In this document: positions 1 to 12,512 of the stretch, one piece after another
Layout of the letters: the number at the start of each line of letters is the position of its first letter
Numbering within the stretch: position 1 is the stretch's first letter
Assembly: GCA_021234155.1 (NCBI GenBank)
Contig: JAJEKV010000018.1
Location: 14,454,925 to 14,518,924, forward strand
Reading direction: 5' to 3'
Source: Isoetes taiwanensis
Lineage: Eukaryota; Streptophyta; Lycopodiopsida; Isoetales; Isoetaceae
DNA: 64,000 nucleotides
The notes under the pieces: generated by a model
The model's input: only the letters and a program-made list of their open reading frames with translations
What the model was told of the DNA's origin: nothing
The model's database searches: none
Made by a program: the position numbers and the translations under genes

Positions 1-375
1 TGATGGAATCTTGGAGAATCATGGAGAATTTTCCTATAATCTAAAGGAATCTAGGAGAATCTTCATCAAATCTTGGAGAATTCAATAGAACTACATAGAA
101 TTTTGGGGAATCTAGAGGAGTCTTGGGATAATCTTTGGGAATCTAGACGAATATCAAGAGAATCTTTGGGAACCTAGGGGAATTAAGGGAATGTTCATAA
201 AATCTTTAAGAATCTTGATAGAATCTTGGGAAATCTAGGGAAATCTTCATAGAATCTAGGGGAATCTCTATAGAATCTTGGAGAATCTTGGCATAATCTT
301 TGGAAATCTAGGAGATTCTAAAAAGAATCTTTGTTAACATAGGATTCATAAAGAGCCTAGGGAAATGCTTATAGA
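1..375. repeat. Degenerate GAATCT/GGAGAATC minisatellite
   Basis: About 375 bases are built from diverged copies of short units such as GAATCTTGGAGAATC and GGAATCTAGGGGAATC. No reading frame of interest runs through it. It looks like a decayed minisatellite or the tail of a larger array entering from outside the window. Unit boundaries drift, so copy number was not counted. Confidence 0.75.
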
Positions 376-435
376 ATCTTCATTGAATGACTCTGCATTG
401 GCTTCCGGTCGAATTTGTGCAGTCCCTCATAGTAG

Positions 436-660
436 AACCACTTGTATATATATACAATTATATAAGCACCCCCCTTATATCTAGAGATTTTGGTGTCGCC
501 GCCGCAGCCGTCCATTTTTTGAGATCAACGGTTGAGATGAAAACATGCCAAACCACCCCAAGCACCCCTTGGGTATAAAGATTTTGCTGTCGCTCTCTGG
601 ACCGTCCATCTCCGATCTGGACGGCCCACAACAAAAGCCCCAATTCGATTTCTGTGACTT
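436..660 (+). repeat. Dispersed repeat R, copy 1
   Basis: The block opens with CTTGTATATATATACAATT followed by ATATAAGC and a CCCCCTTATA stretch. It continues with GTGTCGCC...GACCGTCCAT...GAGATC..ACGG blocks. The same order of blocks recurs at 5951-6160 and in the duplicated copy starting at 7708. It is a dispersed non-coding repeat of unknown class; short ORFs inside are not conserved between copies. Confidence 0.55.
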
Positions 661-2279
661 GCCCCTAATCAACAAGAATTCTCCCATGGCGTACTCTGCT
701 GCCGGTGTTGGGTTGGTCTTTGGCATCTCATTTTAGCACGATTTGAGACTACCCGTAGCTCTATATTCCGGTTTTAAATATCCGGTTGGGATGTTGAACG
801 ACCTCCGGAGTGCGCCGCATCTCTAGCTCGAATTTTTTTTCTATAGTACATGTGACTTAGCTTTCCGGCTTAATTCTTCTCGGTGATTCTCATTTTTGCC
901 ATCTCGTTCTCTTTTTTGATTGAATTGTGTTTAAGCTTGCCGGATTTGAGTTGGGTATCTCTAATTTGGGTTCACAAAATTGTTTTTTCCTTTCTTTTTG
1001 CTTACGGTGGCCCAATTACTTACGAATTACGGGCTTTTGTAGAATGTGGGCAAATAGAATGGCCGGGATTTTGAGTTTCGGGTTGAGTTCTTGGAGCTTT
1101 GAATTTGTAGAAGCCGAATGCCATTCCGAGGCAAGGCCTCTTCTTTTGCCATGTGCCATCTCTTCTTCATGTGAGCTCCTCGACCATCTGTTCTTGCAAG
1201 GCGGGTTCTCGGCATTTTTTCGACCCTTGCTTTGTATTTTTGTGATGTGGTGCTCGATATCATCCACAGACTGCCAGATCACCGGTTACTAGGTTTTGTA
1301 TCTCGTTGGAGCTTGAGCAAGATCCGAGATATGTTATATGTGGTAGATTAGTCGAGCTTGCTTAAGTGTTGGGACATCACACCTTAGTACTAGGTCGACC
1401 TTAAGAAGCGATCTCCGTAACATCCATGCATTTAGTTGATATTTTTATTTTATGTCTAGGGTTGGCATTTCCTTTGAAGTTATTGGATTGGAGCTCTTGG
1501 TTGGCAAAATTGTGGTATCTTGAATGTCCTCCCATTTATGTTCTTTATGCATGGAAGAGATGGATATAACAGATCGGCATTTGAGACCCCGCCATTGTGG
1601 TTACCGGTAAATATTAGTCTCAGGTGTTTATTTACGTGGAGAATTTTAAACGGGTGTTTATTTAGAAAATGTAGTTTCGTTGTTTAATTAGTTAGTGATT
1701 GACAAGATTTTTTAAAACGGATCTTGATTCAAGAGGTGGTCTAGCTTCAATGGAGCTTTCAAGGATCAAGCTAAATAAACCACATCATAGATGAAGTTTA
1801 GAAATCGACCTTTATATTGACTTAATTCTTATCCTGAATCACACTTCCAACAGTTATTGGGAATCCTTGCGAAATGACACCAATAGGAAATTCTTCACAA
1901 TGATATTGTCTTTTCAATATTTAAGCTTGCAAAATAGGAAGACCTGGATATTGGGTTTGCAAATGGAAGCGTAACATGTTTTTGTGACTCATTTTGTATG
2001 GGGCTGGAATGGATGCATTGCCGTAGAGATGTAGAAGGTGAGCAGGCGGCGACTCCATTATGGTTTGTTAACCGACCTAGCCTGCCATTAGAGTCTTGCT
2101 TGTCTCTTGATTATTTACCTTGGTTACTTATTATCTTTCTTAGTTTTTGCAGGCCCTGCTCTACATGCCATTTGCACATTGCTAACATGGAGGAAATCTA
2201 CAGGTACATTTTCTAAATTATGTATCCATTTCTAGCTGGAGCTTGCTTGATTCTTTGCGTGACTTCTCAACTAGAAACA
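661..2279. other. No recognisable feature
   Basis: A+T-rich sequence with only short unrelated ORFs (up to about 120 codons at 927-1292). I see no domain, RNA gene or paired repeat ends that I can support. Confidence 0.6.
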
Positions 2280-2700
2280 TGGGCATAACTCCCAAATTGA
2301 AGCTCTGTTTTATGCACAGGAACATCCGTTGGAAAGGTCACTGGAAGGTCCACAATTGATGCTAGGCGTCCATTTTCCAAATTCCTAGCAAAAATGGGCC
2401 AAAACTGTGCCAAATCAGGCAATGTCTTTGCTGCCACAGTTTTACAGTTGGGTAGACATATGGCCATAACTCCAAAACGAAAGCTCTATTTTCTGCACAG
2501 GAACATCCGGCAGAAAGGTCACTGGAAGATCCCCAATTGATGCTAGGCATCCATTTTCCAAATTCTTAGCATAAATGGGCTAAAACAGTGCCAAATGATC
2601 TAATGTCTTTGCTTGCCACAGTTTTACAGTTGAGTAAAAATATGGCCATAACTCCTAAATGAAAGCTCTATTGTCTGTGCAACAACATCTATGGCACATA
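2280..2700. repeat. Tandem repeat, ~181-bp unit, 2.3 copies
   Basis: Unit 1 (2280-2460), unit 2 (2461-2642) and a partial unit 3 (2643-2700) each start with a GGCATAACTCC or GGCCATAACTCC phrase. They share GAACATCCG, AAAGGTCACTGGAAG, TTGATGCTAGGC, CCATTTTCCAAATTC and GCCACAGTTTTACAGTTG in the same order. Divergence between units is roughly 10-15% by eye. Only weak antisense ORFs cover it and they are not conserved. Confidence 0.8.
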
Positions 2701-4181
2701 GGTATGGAGCTTCGTGATTAAGGCATCCAAATCCGGCCATCTTCTTAACAGCATGAAGGTCTGGCTGGGTTCTAATCGATAGAAGATTTTGTAAAGGTGC
2801 TGGCATTTTGCTCTACCCAGTCTGTTTGAAGCAAGCAAAGTCGTGAGCTAATATTTAGGGCAACAGGGCTGCACAGCAAGACAACAATGATGCCTTCGAC
2901 ATAGTCGAAGATTCAGAGAACGCATTTGGAAAAGCATTCAAATTGTGGAGATATTAAAGGTAAGTTTTAGTCAGCTTCTTTTCTACGTGCAAAAAGCATA
3001 GTTAAACTTCTCGATTTGGCATTTAACATCATTGTATGCCACACTAGAGTCAAATTTTTAGTGAGTTGCAATATATTCTACAAGAGAAAGCTGGGGAAAA
3101 GGAATTACCATCAGAACAGCAGCTGAGGTATATGAAAATATATTAGCCCTGGTTTTTCTTTGAATTTTATTATCCTCTTCTATCTGCAGATCCTCTTGGA
3201 GCAACATATATCATAAGGTTTTTTTCCTTCAAGGTTGTACTTATGTTAACTTTGCGGAATCTGTCAGAGAGACTACTGATTGAGCCACATGATTAACTGC
3301 AATATATAATGCAACTCTGCCTTAAGGTACAAAATTGGGATGGTAACATGTATTTGAGACTTTCCGAGGTGCTTATGTTGTGCTGGAATATGCAGTGATG
3401 GATCCAATGTCCAGGGTTCCGTTTATGTTCTAGCTTTTATTAATGTAGATATGTTTATGTTCTAGCTTTTATTATGTAGATATGTTTATGCCTACTGTAA
3501 ATATGGGTGTGTATTATGTTTCCAGAAAATTAAATAACAGTGAGCTTGACTTCTGCTACAATTTCTGCACCAGATCTTCCGGTTGCTAGTGCAAATGATG
3601 GTAAGGCATGCACATTTGGTAAGATTACAGCTGTAAAATTGTGTTGTCAATCCAAATGTGAGTTTTATTAACCCGTTGAATTTCATGCAGGACATTTCTC
3701 CTCGGCTAGTTTTCAAGCACGTGAGTGCTTCAAAAGTTTAAATTTTGCTCTGTTCTGTGGCTCGAACAAGATTTACCATACTGGTATTTAAATATAATAT
3801 GCTGGATTTAAACCTCTTTTAGATAAAGTCTGTTCGGGCATACTGACTCCGAATGAGCATTAAATGCCATGACAGTTTCTTTGATGGCAATCCGCTGAAT
3901 AATTTCTCATTTGCCAATACTCCATTCTGTGAAGGTTGCTTCAGAAAGAAATATGATGAATCCAAAGCTATTACCATATGCAAGCCTGGTTCGTTTTGTG
4001 ATGTATTTTTTTTGTGGCTTATTTAACAAAGTAGTAGACCTTTCTTTCTGTGATCATAGTCTGTAGTTGTCTATGAACAATTAGATTCAGGGCATGCAAT
4101 GATCATATATGATAAGCTGGATGGCATAGTTATGGTGGAATGTTTACTTATTGCTATATGAAAAATTGACATCTTTTGCAG
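2701..4181. other. Non-coding or intronic; short 35-bp direct repeat
   Basis: No clear coding region. A direct repeat of about 35 bases (GTTTATGTTCTAGCTTTTAT...GTAGATAT) occurs twice in a row at 3421-3488. Scattered GT/AG-like junctions fit introns of a decayed gene ending at the exon annotated next, but no exon here has a recognisable protein signature. Confidence 0.45.
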
Positions 4182-4308
4182 ACTTTATCTGGGCACACAA
4201 GTGTTGTTGAATCTGTGGCTTTTGATGTAGCAGAGGATAACCGACCCCACTGGAACATGCGTACTTCACATGCCATGTTTAGTCTAGCTCCACGTAACCT
4301 AGGAAAAG
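4182..4308 (+). pseudogene. Possible WD40 exon fragment, katanin p80 (KTN80)-like
   Basis: An open stretch is flanked by a TTTTGCAG acceptor-like site and an AAAAG/GTAAAG donor-like site. Its first 19 codons read TLSGHTSVVESVAFDVAED, resembling the second WD40 blade of plant katanin p80 subunits as I remember it (L-[CS]-G-H-T-S-x-V-x-S-V-A-F-D). After that the WD40 pattern (VLAG...IKLWD) does not continue, and the frame runs to a TAA shortly after the donor. Katanin p80 targets the microtubule-severing p60 subunit. A single short match is weak, and no other blades are visible nearby, so this is at best a stray or decayed exon. Confidence 0.3.
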
Positions 4309-4539
4309 GTAAAGAGAATTAAGTTGTTTGGGGATATTATTGTTCTAGAGTTGCTTGCGGTTCTTTCCAATTGTTGCCATGGAGTGCATGCATGCATTAA
4401 AAAATCAGAATGGTGTCGGCGATAGCAACAGACCGTATCTAGCATGCAAAATTGCGGGGCATTCTCGCCTATAGCTTAACGTGCCAAAATAGTCAAATGT
4501 CCGGAAAATTTTGCTTTCGGCATATTCTTAGACCAAAAC

Positions 4540-4625
4540 ATTTGTTTAAGATATGTTGTGCATGTTGTGCATTTGAGATTACAAATTAAATTGTTGTATT
4601 TGAGATTACAAATTAAATTGTTGTT
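4540..4625. repeat. Short tandem repeat, ~28-bp unit
   Basis: The phrase ATTTGAGATTACAAATTAAA with a TTGTTGT tail occurs twice in immediate succession, preceded by a doubled GTTGTGCAT. It is a local replication-slippage type repeat. Confidence 0.7.
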
Positions 4626-5934
4626 GGAAGTTAAAACGATTGCCTTATCATGGCTTCACGACATGGAATCGAGAAAGCAAAGAAAGCTTTGATCTCTTCC
4701 GACATGATTGACATGATTTACTCTTAAATAAAGAAGTAAGTTAAGTCTGACGATCTTGAAGTAGTTTATCACCACGGCACCTAAGGGTGATTGCCACTTG
4801 CATTCCATTTGAGCCGGACTGTCTAAACGAATCGGGCTTGGCGGATGCTAAATGATAATTTAGATTTGAATCTGATATAGGGCTTTAGGTCGGGCATTAT
4901 ATTTTGAATCAATCGGGGTTAGGTCGCATTATATTTTGAATCAACTGGGTTGTATCTTATGATAAGCCCAAGAAGTACGATCCGTCGGTGATGTTATGCA
5001 AATGTTGGCATTTTCCTTTGTCATAATTTTTATTCTGACATGTTTTTTCTGTGGAGTAGCTCTATTTGGCCAATCTATGAAGGATTTTTCACTTTCTGCT
5101 TTGATTCAGCGATGGCTTTCTCTTGCTTTCAAGCCAATGTATTCTAAGCGGCCGACTCTGTTATGGCTCAAAAGCCTAAAGCTTTATATCGAAATGTGGA
5201 CTGCAGTTTTGATTGAGGTTTGCCCATTGACATTTCGTAGCTCCTCTTAGGGTTTTCTGGAGTCTTTAAGCATTGATCTATTACGAGGATGTTGGGAACA
5301 ATTGTTTATTTCTAAACCCTTAGTCCTTTATCTTTTTGGTTATTACGAGGGATGTAACTTTGAATCGAGATAACCCAAACCAAAATGAGAACTATTTATT
5401 TTCTTACCTTTATTGCCCATTATCTTAAACCTTCAATTGAGCTTTGGTTTTTGCAATTCAAGGCTAAAGCTGTTTGATGCATTGTGTATTTCATGGATAA
5501 GGATAAGAAAACAATATTCTACAAAAAAATATCTTTCATATATGCATTGTTTGTTTAGAAAAATGGTCTTACAACATGTTCCATATGGGTATGTATCACT
5601 TCTATGGATAAATCCTTATTATTGCTAAATGCTCGGGCCAGGATCAACACAAAATATATGAATGAAATTTGACCACCATGATGGGAACCCTAAAAATGAA
5701 AATGAATGACATTCGACCACCATGATGAGCACCCTAAAAATGAAATGCCTAATGTATAAACTACATCAGGGAACCTTTATTTCAAATGTCGGCCACTGCC
5801 AATGGAAATATTGCACGAGAAATTTAGTGTAAAAAAAAGGAAAAAGGGCTATGATTTTTGTAAAGCATTTGATTGTCTTGCGTTTGCTCATGTGCCAAAA
5901 GAAGTAGGAAAGAAGCTAGATGATAGTATTTTAT
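4626..5934. other. No recognisable feature
   Basis: A+T-rich; the longest ORF (4996-5250, 84 codons, hydrophobic start) matches no family I recognise and is not duplicated elsewhere in the window. A short direct repeat (GACCACCATGATG phrases) is seen near 5669-5740. Confidence 0.5.
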
Positions 5935-6002
5935 CCCATTGATAGTACAAAAACTTGTATATATATACAATTATATAAGCTGCCCCCTTATACATAGACG
6001 CC
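5935..6002 (+). repeat. Dispersed repeat R, copy 2 (5' part)
   Basis: Begins CCCATTGATAGTACAAAAAC followed by TTGTATATATATACAATTATATAAGC. The first ~33 bases recur at 12479-12512, and the TATATA-containing part recurs at 438-466. It leads directly into the 1.7-kb tandem duplication. Confidence 0.55.
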
Positions 6003-7700
6003 GCGGTGTCGCCATCTGGACCGTCCATATTTGAGATCTGACGGCCTTCACGAAGCCACCTCAATCACCCCAAGCACCTCCCTTATTTATGGACCTTGAG
6101 GTGTCGCCGTCTTGGTCATCCATATTCGAGATCAACGGCCTAGATTAAAAGCCCCATTCTTTGGGGCTTTTAATGTGAGCCGTCGAATGTGCTAGATCAA
6201 TGGCTGAGATTTAGCCCCATATATTAATTGCAAATGATGCTATGTGATAAGGTGGCAGCAAAAAATAATGACCCTTTCGTGTTGTGGCAATTCTATACCA
6301 GTTAATGCACCTTACTAGGTGACACTGCAAATCATATTACGATGAGACAAAAGAAAAGCCAAATTTGTAGACGAAAATTTTTAGGATTCTTCTACATGCA
6401 TTTTGTGAATATGGCGGCCACAGCAGACCACGGCACAGCTCCTAGAACGGCCAGGGCTCCATTCGACTCTTGCTCCCAGTCCATTCTCTGTGGCACAATC
6501 TCCATCTGGGCCAATCATGGCGGCAAATTCAATGTATCTCTTGATTTTTTTGGCGACCATTGGCTTGCCAATTTGTTACCACTGGAGATGTTGGAAGGAG
6601 GGACTGCCGGGCTGCTTTTTGCTGGATACCCGTTGTTTAATCTTCTTGCAGTCGTTTAGAAGAGCAGGATGGATGCACTCGGGATCTGCATGCACACAGC
6701 CGGATAATATGCGGTTATTTGGACCAGGCCGAAAATAGACTGGTCGGTTGTGCTGGGATACGCAGGCTTGGCGAATGTATCTGAAGCCTTTGAAGCTAGG
6801 CTTTATGCCTTTTGTTTGTTTGCCAGGCAGGGCTTATGCCAGCGGTGTTGGAGCAGATGCTTACTCCAGTTCCTGCTCCTGGATCCTTTTAAGGATTTCG
6901 ATCTCAGGCTTGCCTCTTGAAGCCCACACCTATGAAGTAGTACCATGGTAAGGAAGATGTGGTCAGTCTTCCGTTTTCATGCCTATACAGGACAAGAGTT
7001 TTTAGTCTTAAGAGGCATGAACTGGAGTTGTGTAGCAGCAAAAATGGTTGCTTCAGGGCCTCTTACGGTGATCAAGAGACCATGGTCGGATTCGAGTGAA
7101 ACTGCATCATTTCTGATGTATAGCTATGATGGAGCAGATACATATTCACTGCGGCTCTTTGGTGAACCATTTTGCATACGTGGTGTAGATTGTGAACTGG
7201 CTGGCTATAGAAGGTAAGATCTTCTGGCATTATAATGAGCTTTGAGCTATATTTTTCTTTTCCCTGAGGGTAATGCTTGACAATCATTTCCAGTGTCTTG
7301 GCTGGGCCAAGTTTGTAGCGGCCATGTTTTTGAAGGTGTGTATATATCTTTTCTTGCATGTTTTCCTTTTTTAACAGCAAAGGAGAAGTCATTGAGGATT
7401 GTAACACTTAATATCTTCATTAATTCAAGGTGGTGTATGCAAAATTTCTTTTACTTTGTCGCAAATTATTTGCTTTTATGCAAATCTTAAGCGCACATAA
7501 ATTATATTTGCATTGGAGCTATAATACAACACGTTGTTTATAAGACAGCCTGCTGCATCTCTTCACTGCCGTTAATGAGGTATGACTTCTTTTTCATGTC
7601 TCTCTTTTCTCATTTGTTTCTCACAGGTCTGCACATAGAGTTTTCCAGAATTTGCTTTTTTTGCAGCCACCATGATCATCCCATGGCCAGTATTTAATGT
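6003..7700. repeat. Tandem duplication, unit 1 (1698 bp)
   Basis: Homologous end to end with 7708-9428. It starts GCGGTGTCGCCATCTGGACC and ends GGCCAGTATTTAATGT. Inside are two ~100-bp internal repeats (GTGTCGCC...ATCC/GTCCAT...GAGATC..ACGGCC), a hairpin TTAAAAGCCCCA/TTCT/TTGGGGCTTTTAA near 6145-6172, and short ORFs with no family match. Differences from unit 2 are mainly small changes at CTG or CAG (for example CTG to CCG, CAG to CGG). It is either a recent real tandem duplication or an assembly duplication. Confidence 0.8.
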
Positions 7701-7724
7701 CCAGATGGCGGTGTCGCCATCTGG
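7701..7724. other. Perfect hairpin at the tandem-duplication junction
   Basis: CCAGATGGCG - GTGT - CGCCATCTGG is a perfect inverted repeat with 10-bp arms. The right arm belongs to the start of unit 2. The left arm is absent from the start of unit 1 (which reads GACGCCGCG there), so the hairpin exists only at the junction. Confidence 0.75.
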
Positions 7725-9428
7725 ACCGTCCATATTTGAGATCTGACGGCCTTCACGAAGCCACCTCAATCACCCCAAGCACCTCCCTTACTTATGGACC
7801 TTGAGGTGTCGCCGTCTTGGTCATCCATATTCGAGATCAACGGCCTAGATTAAAAGCCCCATTCTTTGGGGCTTTTAATGTGAGCCGTCGAATGTGCTAG
7901 ATCAATGGCTGAGATTTAGCCCCATATATTAATTGCAAATGATGCTATGTGATAAGGTGGCAGCAAAAAATAATGACCCTTTCGTGTTGTGGCAATTCTA
8001 TACCAGTTAATGCACCTTACTAGGTGACACTGCAAATCATATTACGATGAGACAAAAGAAAAGCCAAATTTGTAGACGAAAATTTTTAGGATTCTTCTAC
8101 ATGCATTTTGTGAATATGGCGGCCACAGCAGCCACGGCACAGCTCCTAGAACGGCCAGGGCTCCATTCGACTCTTGCTCCGGCAGTCCATTCTCTGTGGC
8201 ACAATCTCCATCCGGGCCAATCATGGCGGCAAATTGATTATTATCTCTTGATTTTTTTTGGCGACCATTGGCTTGCCAATTTGTTACCACTGGAGATGTT
8301 GGAAGGAGAGCATCTGCCGGGCTGCTTTTTTTGGATACCCGTTGTTTAATCTTCTTGCGCGGTCGTTTAGAAGAGCGGGATGGATGCACTTTCGGGATCG
8401 CATGCACACAATACCGGATAATATGCGGTTATTTGGACCAGGCCGAAAATAGACCTGGTCGGTTGTCTTTGGGATACGCAGCTTGGCGAATGTATCCGAA
8501 GCCTTTGAAGCTAGGCTTTATGCCTTTTGTTTTTTCTTTCGGGGCTTATGCCAGCCGGGTGTTGGAGCAGATGCTTACTCCGCCTCTCCCCGGATCCTTT
8601 TAAGGATTTCGATCTCGAGCTTGCCTCTTGAAGCCCACACCTATGAAGTAGTACCATGGTAAGGAAGATGTGGTTAGGTCTTCCGCTTTTTCATGCCTAT
8701 CTGGACAAGAGTTTTTAGTCTTAAGAGGCATGAACTTTTAAACCGAGGTTGTGTAGCAAAAAGAAAATGGTTGCTTCCGGGGGCCTCTTCACGGTGATCA
8801 AGAGACCATGGTCGGGATTCGAGTGAAACGCATCATTTCGATGTATAGCTATGATGGAGCGGATACATATTCAATGCTGCTGCTCTTTGGTGAACCATTT
8901 TGCATACGTGGTGTAGATTGTGAACTGGCTGGCTATAGAAGGTAAGATCTTCTGGCATTATAATGAGCTTTGAGCTATATTTTTCTTTTCCCTGAGGGTA
9001 ATGCTTGACAATCATTTCCAGTGTCTTGGCTGGGCCAAGTTTGTAGCGGCCATGTTTTTGAAGGTGTGTATATATCTTTTCTTGCATGTTTTCCTTTTTT
9101 AACAGCAAAGGAGAAGTCATTGAGGATTGTAACACTTAATATCTTCATTAATTCAAGGTGGTGTATGCAAAATTTCTTTTACTTTGTCGCAAATTATTTG
9201 CTTTTATGCAAATCTTAAGCGCACATAAATTATATTTGCATTGGAGCTATAATACAACACGTTGTTTATAAGACAGCCTGCTGCATCTCTTCACTGCGGT
9301 TAATGAGGTATGACTTCTTTTTCATGTCTCTCTTTTCTCATTTGTTTCTCACAGGTCTGCACATAGAGTTTTCCAGAATTTGCTTTTTTTGCAGCCACCA
9401 TGATCATCCCATGGCCAGTATTTAATGT
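7708..9428. repeat. Tandem duplication, unit 2 (1721 bp)
   Basis: Second copy of 6003-7700 in the same orientation. The last ~550 bases are almost identical to unit 1. The 8140-8880 part carries many small substitutions and indels concentrated at CTG/CAG. The ORFs seen in unit 1 are shifted here, which argues against their being genes. Confidence 0.8.
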
Positions 9429-12400
9429 GAATTTGCTGATCTGCTTTTGTATCTATTTTAGTTTGATCTTGCATGCTTCTTATTGTCAAATGTTGCATTA
9501 AGCCATGCTCATAGGCTATAACTATAGATTGTGGTCTGGTTAGGCATGTAGTTTTGTTGCTAGCTACTGTGCATGTTGAATTTTTATCCATGCTTATTCG
9601 ACCGGGAGAGATCGCAAAGATTGCTTAATAAACCAAACTTCAAAGACTAGTAAAGATTCAGTGGCTCGCGCCATGGCGCTTTGTTGATAGGCCTCTACAA
9701 CTCGGTCGCGGAGCATGGTGGCTTTTTCTCTTATGTTCTTCTTGCTAAAAATGTGCAGATTAATGGTTTTCCGCGGTTACCCGTGATTTTAATACGGTTT
9801 GTTGCGTTTCTAGCCTGTTGTGCACTCAGAATGCATGGGCTCGGTGGTAATAAGCCCATGTTAATTCTGCTCTGGAACATCAGTTTAAGCTTCGGAGCAA
9901 TCTTCTGGGCCAGGAATAAATGGAGGAGACATGAAAAGCCCCATTGTTCCTTTAAATCCAAGAGCGGCTATCTATCGGGGGCAAGCACGAAGTCGTTCAT
10001 CGGCTTTTTATCCATATTTAAACTTCTTTAAACTTCTTCCAAGATTACTTTCCCTTTGAAAATTTCTGGAAAAACCGTATGTTCTTGCATTCTTTTCCTC
10101 ATTTTACTTTTTAGAGCTAAGCCATAGATCTCAAGCTACATTAGATTATACATTTTTGTTCTTTGTCTCATTCTTAGCAGAAGCCCTCCTGATCTTTGTC
10201 TGAGCCTCTTTCAAAAAGTTTGGGTGTTGAGCTAAGCCAAAGTTGATTTTCGATCGAATTAATAGCCGCTACAATCAATAACTATTAGATTCTTAACTGA
10301 ATTCTTCTTTGCTTGCATGTTTTTGCAAGTCCGTTAATTTGCCCGCAATTACAAGGTTTGGATTTTGATTTGACACAGACGTTTTCACACCTTCTTCTTT
10401 GTTGCGTAATGAAGGGTCCTATGTGAATAGCGGATGCCATGATCATCGGATTCATGAATTAGCAAATCGACTGGATGAAGCATTGGGTTTTATGGCTGCA
10501 TTCGTGGTATTCTCTTGGTTGTTTTTTGGATTGTTTAATATAACCTTTGTTGATCTAAGTTCTATTTTGTGGCTCACGGTCTCTATCTAGAGGAGTTTTT
10601 GACCGCAAAAAATCATGGATAGGATGAGCTTCAACCAACTCGGGGTGCATTTTCAAATGTCAACCTGAACTTAATCTTTACTTTACGATAATTTGTGTTC
10701 CATGCCATGCATTTCGTGATCCAAATTTGGCATTCTTTATGATCCTTCCGTGAATCGCATACCTACAATTGCTTTATTTGTGCGATAGAATAACGGAGTT
10801 GTGAATTCATAGAACCCGATGTTTTATTGCGTACTTGGATTTTTAAATAAACTCACGGGGTAACTTAAACGAAGTATTATGGCATTTTTTGCGGGGGCCC
10901 TACTCATTAGCGAGATGCATCATTTTTTCGCCTCGAGATGAACATTTGATTCTAATTTGATAAAGTTGATCTTATTAGGATTCCAAAAATTGTTGAAAGC
11001 ATTGAGGTGAAGAAAAGGAATGAAAAAAGTCCACATTAGACGAGTGGTGTCCAGGATAAGAAAGACTCGCTAGCTGTCCCACCCCTGTCTTGGGAAACAA
11101 TGTATATTTTATGGGTCTTGAATTATTTTGAATTTGATATGGTGCTGATAGAATCGATTAATCAGAGATTCAAGTCGGAACTGTCTGAGTTCTCTTAATG
11201 TAAGAAGTGATGTGATTCCTTGGTGAAGGTTAAGAAGATCCCAAGAAAGCTGCGACACATAATTTCGTTTGGAATTAAATTTGATATTTAGCACCAAGTA
11301 AACACACTAGAGCTTTTGCTTTTGCACTGCCTATCATTACAGGGCATGGCATCTGAATACTGCGCCTACAAAAAGAAATTTAAACGACTGTGCAGGCAGG
11401 GTATGTGGTACACATGCAGTTTTGCTTAAAGAGGGTTGGCAATGGAAGATCTGGCATGATTTCCATTAAGTTGTCAGTATATTTTCGATAATAATCAGAA
11501 TGACTCTTTTGACAGTAATGATTGAGCGAAGTTTTTCTCTATTTCGACTAAATTGCCGTAAGTCCGTAAGAGGTTCTTTCGAAAAGAAGATGCATGGAAT
11601 GTCCCCCAGGGTGTTTTGCATTGCATAAAAAATTACATGTCCCGCATATCTCAAACATTATTCTGCACGTTATACACTTGTTAGGGATGCTTAGCTTCCA
11701 GTTGAAGAGGTTAGGCTTTCAATCGAGATGATTGGGAATATAACAACCCTCAAATGACTTAATATTCACAATTTGGGTAGGTTGCAAGTTTGTGTGGATG
11801 CATTTCCTGTAGGTTGTAGGTTGTTCAACGAATACGCTCATGTTCCTTGTTAGAGGAGACATTGAATTCGACTTATTTGAGACAAAGGCATCCCTCTTCC
11901 AATGTTAGACATTGCTTTGGAAGTAGTTATACAATTTTGTTAAAAAAAAATTATCATTTGACAAAATTAGAAAACTTTCTACATTAGGGAAGTTTTGCAT
12001 GGGATTTCGAAAATGCTTTACACTGTTGTATTAGTTCGACTTCGTGGTGTACAACTTTGGCTTTCTTATTTGTCTATACACAATAGGATCATTAGCATAG
12101 ACAAACCAAACTCCGTGCCAAGATCTTTATTGTAAATTCATCATACAGAAATTCGATCACGAATGACCGTTCGACTTGCTATAAGACTCTTCTACTTTAA
12201 TTCAAATTTAACTCGAGTCTCACCGAGAAGTTCTAATAAACGATGGTGAGCTTCATTGAATGGCTATTAGTCAAGGAATTTAGCTTTAACTAGATGCATG
12301 CTACCATTTGTGCAAGAGGTTATGATGACAATAAATCAGTAGACTATGATACATGAATTCGACTTGAACAAACAAAATTTTGTCATTTACCGATGACTTC

Positions 12401-12478
12401 TAACTCAATTCTAAGCTATCCAACTCTATTAATAACTCGTATTTTATTCCCAGATGTTCATAAACCATAGTTGATAAA
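9429..12478. other. No recognisable feature
   Basis: About 3 kb without a supportable gene. The longest ORF (9681-10031, plus) is hydrophobic and of unknown type. The stretch 10399-10590 has a hydrophobic C-terminus but no family match. No paired termini or arrays are seen. Confidence 0.5.
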
Positions 12479-12512
12479 CCCATTGATAGTACAAAAACTT
12501 GTATATATATAT
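12479..12512 (+). repeat. Direct repeat of the 5935 element start
   Basis: CCATTGATAGTACAAAAACT and the following TGTATATATATA match 5936-5968 nearly perfectly, 6.5 kb away in the same orientation. The sequence after it (ATGGGTCTGTAACATG) differs. It may be another R-repeat 5' end or the footprint of a larger event. Confidence 0.5.

Noticed and set aside
6342-7407. ORFs repeated in both 6-9 kb units (for example 6342-6659 and 8047-8349; 7072-7407 and 8833-9135)
   Set aside because: Repetition follows from the tandem duplication; frames change between units and no family is recognisable.
9681-10031. 116-codon plus-strand ORF with hydrophobic stretches
   Set aside because: Overlaps a comparable minus-strand ORF and has no recognisable motif or splice context.
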